The notes under the pieces are model-generated. The model was not told the origin of the DNA and did not search any database. It saw nothing but the letters and a program-made list of their open reading frames with translations. From assembly GCA_023135745.1 (NCBI GenBank), contig JAGLSM010000044.1, positions 1 to 9,464 on the forward strand: a stretch of 9,464 nt of DNA. The letters run 5' to 3'. The translations under genes and the position numbers were made by a program. Positions 6,339 through 9,464 of the stretch are shown one piece after another; position 1 is the first letter of the stretch, and each line of letters starts with the position of its first letter. The stretch comes from Spirochaetota bacterium (GTDB taxonomy: Bacteria > Spirochaetota > JAGLSM01).

Positions 6339-6366
6339 ACTATATAATCAATTAACGGCTTTTCAA
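6339..6366 (-). promoter_or_regulatory. Sigma70-like promoter for the DUF3108 gene
   Basis: On the minus strand TTGAAA (6366-6361) is followed after 16 bases by TATAGT (6344-6339). Each box differs from the consensus at one position. Transcription would begin near 6332, giving a leader of about 65 bases before the ATG at 6267. Confidence 0.6.
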
Positions 6367-6454
6367 GAAAAACCTTTTAAACATGGAAAAATACAATAAA
6401 AATTACGATCTTTCATACCCTAAACAATTCTATACAAAATAAAAAGAGGGTATA

Positions 6455-7696
6455 ATGGCAACCATACATCCGTTTAAGGGGCTTAGACCCGAAAAAAATA
6501 TGGCTGAGAAAATTACATGTCTTCCGTATGACGTTATCAGTACGGAAGAAGCACGCGAAATAGGAAAGGCCAATAAAAAAAGTTTTTTGCATGTAATTAA
6601 GCCGGAAATTGATCTTAATCATGATGTAGATTTATACTCGGATGAAGTATATAAAAAAGGCCGTGAGAATTTGGATAATCTAATTAAGCTTGGAAATCTT
6701 ATTCAGGATGAAGAGGCTTCTTTGTACGTATATTCCCAAATTATGGGTGACCACAAACAAACCGGAATAGTAGCATGCTGCGCCGTGGAAGAATATCTGG
6801 ATAATACAATCAGAAAACACGAACAGACAAGAAAGGCCAAGGAGGATGACAGAACAAAGCATGTTGATGCTTTAAACGCAAATACCGGCCCTGTATTTTT
6901 AACCTATATGGCTGATCCTGATATTGATCTCTTAATTAAAAGGTTAACTAAAAATAAACCCGAATATGATTTTACTGCGGAGAACGGAGTTCAGCACATC
7001 TTTCACATAGTGAATGATCAAGATGATATAAAGGCTCTGGTTGAACTATTTAAAGATATAAATATTTTGTATATTGCGGATGGACATCATCGAAGTGCTT
7101 CAGCCGCAAGAGTATATGAGAAGAGAAGAGAAGATGATGATTACAAAGATAAAACTGAATTCAAATATTTTTTATCTGTTCTTTTTCCTCATAATCAAAT
7201 GCAAATTCTTCCTTACAACAGGGTAGTAAGAGATTTAAACAGTATGGATCAAAATACTTTTTTAAAAAAAGTATCAGAGAAATTTTTCATTGAAAAAATG
7301 GAAGAAACGGATAATAAAACTCCTTTAAAAAGATCTTCTTTTACAATGTATTTAAAAGGAACCTGGTACCTTTTGAAATACAAGAAGAATTTATCAGAGG
7401 ACCCGCTGAAAGGACTGGATGTTTCAATTATGCAGGACTATCTACTTGATCCTGTTCTTGGCATTAAAGACCCCAGTATCGATTCGAGGATTGATTTTAT
7501 AGGAGGGGTACACGGGAGCAGAGGGCTTGAGCGGGCTGTTGATTCAGGAGATTTTATTGTTGCTTTTAATCTATATCCAACCTCAATACTTGATTTAATT
7601 AATGTTGCAGAAGTCAGGAAATTCATGCCTCCAAAATCAACCTGGTTTGAACCCAAGCTGCATAGCGGTATAATAACTCATTTATTGTCCGACTGA
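6455..7696 (+). CDS. DUF1015 family protein (possible free-serine kinase relative)
   Basis: This 413-residue cytoplasmic protein is a full-length member of the DUF1015 family. Landmarks are the opening HPFKGLRP with LPYDVIS (23-29), the charged block RKHEQTRKAKEDDR (120-133) followed by NANTGPVF, the family hallmark IADGHHRSASA (207-217), and the closing MPPKSTWFEPKLHSGI (391-406). The DGHHR element recalls the catalytic region of ParB-like free-serine kinases such as SerK and SbnI, and such a role has been suggested for the family; I infer it and cannot show it here. GAGGG at 6446-6450 is the ribosome site, only 4 bases from the ATG. The gene stands alone, without the serine biosynthesis genes that often accompany the family. 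Its 3' end overlaps the convergent DUF4129 gene by 19 bases. Confidence 0.88.
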   Translation: MATIHPFKGLRPEKNMAEKITCLPYDVISTEEAREIGKANKKSFLHVIKPEIDLNHDVDLYSDEVYKKGRENLDNLIKLGNLIQDEEASLYVYSQIMGDHKQTGIVACCAVEEYLDNTIRKHEQTRKAKEDDRTKHVDALNANTGPVFLTYMADPDIDLLIKRLTKNKPEYDFTAENGVQHIFHIVNDQDDIKALVELFKDINILYIADGHHRSASAARVYEKRREDDDYKDKTEFKYFLSVLFPHNQMQILPYNRVVRDLNSMDQNTFLKKVSEKFFIEKMEETDNKTPLKRSSFTMYLKGTWYLLKYKKNLSEDPLKGLDVSIMQDYLLDPVLGIKDPSIDSRIDFIGGVHGSRGLERAVDSGDFIVAFNLYPTSILDLINVAEVRKFMPPKSTWFEPKLHSGIITHLLSD

Positions 7697-9255
7697 TTTT
7701 TTTTTCTCAGATCAACTCGCGAGAAAACCATCAGGCATTCTTCAAGTAATTTCCTGGCTTCAACTATTCTCATTTTACCAAGGACTTCGTCTGAATAACG
7801 GCTTAGATAAAAAACGTCTGTAAGAGCCCTGGCAGGTTCCTCAATTTCCCCAACTTGTGAAACAACCTTCGCCATATACTCATTAGGTGTAAAACCGCGG
7901 CCGAAATTAATTTCTCTTTTTTCACCGGCCTTAATAAAAGAAAGATAAATGTTAATTATATTAAGTATTTCTTCTTTTTTTTCCGGAGAAAATTTTTGGG
8001 AAGTAGTAAAAAAACGTCTTAACTCTTTACGCCGTATTTCATCCTTTTTTTCTTCTTTTTTTCTGCTGAACAGTTTTGAAAAAATTGACCTGAAAATCCT
8101 GTAAATAAAATTGTTTACTTTAATCATTTTAAGAAATAATTCCCAAAACAAAACAAGAATATGAAGGCTTTTTGGTATCCGTTTATATCCGTATTTTTTC
8201 CGTATGATACCGCCGATTATAGCAAGGATGACAAAAAGGATAAATAAGGCAAGTAAAATATATGCCATATTCTTAAGTTCGTTTCTGAATTGACTTACTT
8301 CAGTTTGACTAACCGTTATGTTGGTGCGCGCCTGACTGCTGCTTTGAAGATTTGTATTTGATTGTGAAGTAGCAAGTCTTTGTCTGTCGCTTCCTACAAG
8401 AGCATAGTAGGCGTATTTAATTCCTTTGCCGATACTGTCAACCGGAAGAAGAGGATAGGTTTTTGGTAATGTCATTGAGATGCCAAGTGAAATCACAAAA
8501 AAAACAACAGATATTATCAGCCAGTTGGAAAAAAACCGGGTTTTTACCTGAATAGACTTGGTTATGAGATTTGTATAAATTTCATATTTGTATAAATTTG
8601 TATAAAGGAATAAAAGAGCTAGAAAGGATAAAATAGAAACCAGAAATTGGATAGTATCAACTTGGCGCGTAAATATCCAATTAATAGAACAAGAAAGTAG
8701 AGTGATAAATGAAAGTGAAAAAGCTCTTTGTTTAACAATTCGGGTTGACTTTGAGACACTTTTACCCTGTAAAAAACTAGCGGCCCATTTATCAAAATCA
8801 TGGCCCAGATCGATTTTCATTCTGGGAATTAGATTAGGTATTTCAAGATCCCGAGCGTAATTGATCATTACCCGCCATGAAAAAAAAGCAATGACACCTG
8901 AAATTGGAATATGATAGTGTTTTGTTACTAGTAGACTGAAACTTGAACTTATGAGTTTTGAAATTTGCACATCAAAAATACGGAAGCTAAGCAGAATCCA
9001 AAATGTAAAAAGTATTAGAAATTCGATTGTTCTTGCTTTTAGTTTTGAAATGGATTTGCTGAAAAACATTGTTGTATAGTAACCTGAAACTGCAAAAGGA
9101 AGCGAAAACAGGATATAAAGAAGCGGAGATGGTCCTGAGGCTACCTTGTACAGCATATAACCGGCAGAGAAAATAAGAGCAATATATAAATAGATCAAAA
9201 GAGCCGGTTGAAGAATTTTTTCTTCCCAGAGAAGATATTTTTTTTCCTTATTCAT
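7678..9255 (-). CDS. Multi-spanning membrane protein with C-terminal DUF4129 domain
   Basis: This 525-residue inner-membrane protein has about seven hydrophobic segments in its first 263 residues (about 17-38, 43-65, 75-95, 103-128, 178-196, 200-219, 243-263). A polar loop (264-329) follows, then one more span (330-352) and a basic, charged cytoplasmic stretch. It ends in a DUF4129 domain (about 430-512) with YLSFIKAGEKREINFGRG, FTPNEY, ALTDVFYLSRYSDEV and a final helix. This layout is that of TgpA-like proteins, in which a transglutaminase domain normally fills the loop before the last span. Here the loop is only about 65 residues, is Ser/Gln/Asn-rich and has no Cys-His-Asp triad. The ATG at 9255 has GGAG (9263-9266) 7 bases upstream and overlaps the DUF58 stop by 8 bases. 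A role beside MoxR/DUF58 in envelope or protein maturation is inferred. Confidence 0.82.
   Translation of the reverse strand: MNKEKKYLLWEEKILQPALLIYLYIALIFSAGYMLYKVASGPSPLLYILFSLPFAVSGYYTTMFFSKSISKLKARTIEFLILFTFWILLSFRIFDVQISKLISSSFSLLVTKHYHIPISGVIAFFSWRVMINYARDLEIPNLIPRMKIDLGHDFDKWAASFLQGKSVSKSTRIVKQRAFSLSFITLLSCSINWIFTRQVDTIQFLVSILSFLALLFLYTNLYKYEIYTNLITKSIQVKTRFFSNWLIISVVFFVISLGISMTLPKTYPLLPVDSIGKGIKYAYYALVGSDRQRLATSQSNTNLQSSSQARTNITVSQTEVSQFRNELKNMAYILLALFILFVILAIIGGIIRKKYGYKRIPKSLHILVLFWELFLKMIKVNNFIYRIFRSIFSKLFSRKKEEKKDEIRRKELRRFFTTSQKFSPEKKEEILNIINIYLSFIKAGEKREINFGRGFTPNEYMAKVVSQVGEIEEPARALTDVFYLSRYSDEVLGKMRIVEARKLLEECLMVFSRVDLRKKNQSDNK
8569..8606. repeat. Three copies of ATTTGTATAAA inside the DUF4129 gene
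   Basis: The 11-mer occurs at 8569-8579, 8586-8596 and 8596-8606. On the coding (minus) strand it encodes the internally similar YTNLYKYEIYTNL, at the loop after a membrane span. It is probably a local duplication in an AT-rich stretch. Confidence 0.7.
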
Positions 9256-9464
9256 TAATTAACTCCAAATTCAGGATTCCTTCTCCACGTTTAACAAAGA
9301 ATACCTGAATACCCAGGTCTCCTACCTTATAAGACTTTTTGGCAATTGGTCCATAAATAAAGACTGAAATATCAAAACCCATTTCTTTTAAAATAAGAAT
9401 TTTATTGGAAAGTTCATCAGTTAAATCAGGAGTAATAATAATTATTACAGAGCCTCCTGTAAGA
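9248..9464 (-). CDS. C-terminal end of a DUF58 family protein (truncated by window edge)
   Basis: The frame is open from the right edge and gives 71 residues before the stop at 9250-9248. It starts with the beta strand GGSVIIIITPDL, continues ILILKEMGFDISVFIYG, and ends in a short strand-rich tail. This fits the end of the von Willebrand-like DUF58 domain, where a strand ending in T/S-D and a helix plus strand G-x-x-V/I-x-V are typical. The gene overlaps the DUF4129 gene by 8 bases in the order DUF58 then DUF4129, the usual order of MoxR-associated clusters, which supports the call. A MoxR-type AAA+ ATPase gene is expected further upstream, beyond the window. With only the tail visible, the family call is moderately sure. 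Confidence 0.6.
   Translation of the reverse strand, partial: LTGGSVIIIITPDLTDELSNKILILKEMGFDISVFIYGPIAKKSYKVGDLGIQVFFVKRGEGILNLELINE

Larger units (their letters stand above)
6268..6454. other. Divergent intergenic region between the DUF3108 and DUF1015 genes
   Basis: This 187-base AT-rich gap must hold promoters for both directions. The minus-strand promoter is described separately. For the plus-strand DUF1015 gene I see only weak -10-like strings, TACAAT (6392-6397) and TATACA (6431-6436), neither with a convincing -35. No hairpin or operator-like repeat stands out. Confidence 0.5.

Noticed and set aside
6343..6348. TATAAT as a plus-strand -10 for the DUF1015 gene
   Set aside because: The box is perfect but no -35 lies 16-18 bases upstream, and it overlaps the better-supported minus-strand promoter.

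Overview
The window is AT-rich (about one third G+C by eye) and fully bacterial in style. Genes are packed, stop and start codons overlap within operons, Shine-Dalgarno sites are clear, and GTG and TTG starts are used. A periplasmic DUF3108-type protein with a signal peptide suggests a Gram-negative (diderm) anaerobe-like genome. The phylum cannot be fixed from the sequence. There are no RNA genes, insertion sequences or CRISPR arrays.

Layout: (A) 1-4314, plus strand, is one tight operon of five genes. It runs from a 5'-truncated ribD (riboflavin synthesis, reductase half), through a tail-anchored TPR protein, a small helical/HEAT-like unknown and an MthK-type two-helix K+ channel with RCK domains, to a stand-alone cyclic-nucleotide-binding-domain protein. 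Junction overlaps are 8, 4, 4 and 1 bases. (B) 4306-6267, minus strand, holds an adenosine deaminase (TTG start with a good ribosome site) and, upstream of it, a secreted DUF3108 protein with a convincing sigma70-like promoter. A 192-base gap between them carries nested inverted repeats. (C) 6455-7696, plus strand, is a DUF1015 protein, a family linked to free-serine kinases. (D) 7678-9464, minus strand, is a multi-spanning DUF4129 protein preceded by the C-terminus of a DUF58 protein, the end of a MoxR/DUF58/DUF4129-type cluster that continues off the right edge.

How the genes work together: the channel and the cNMP-binding protein are translationally coupled, which suggests a ligand-sensing K+ conductance whose sensor is encoded separately. 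Inside the channel gene, a strong AAAGGAGG lies 8 bases before an in-frame TTG exactly at the pore/RCK boundary. This is the layout by which MthK makes extra soluble RCK subunits from an internal start, and it is the most notable observation here. The two convergent junctions (4306-4314 and 7678-7696) overlap inside coding sequence, leaving no room for ordinary terminators.
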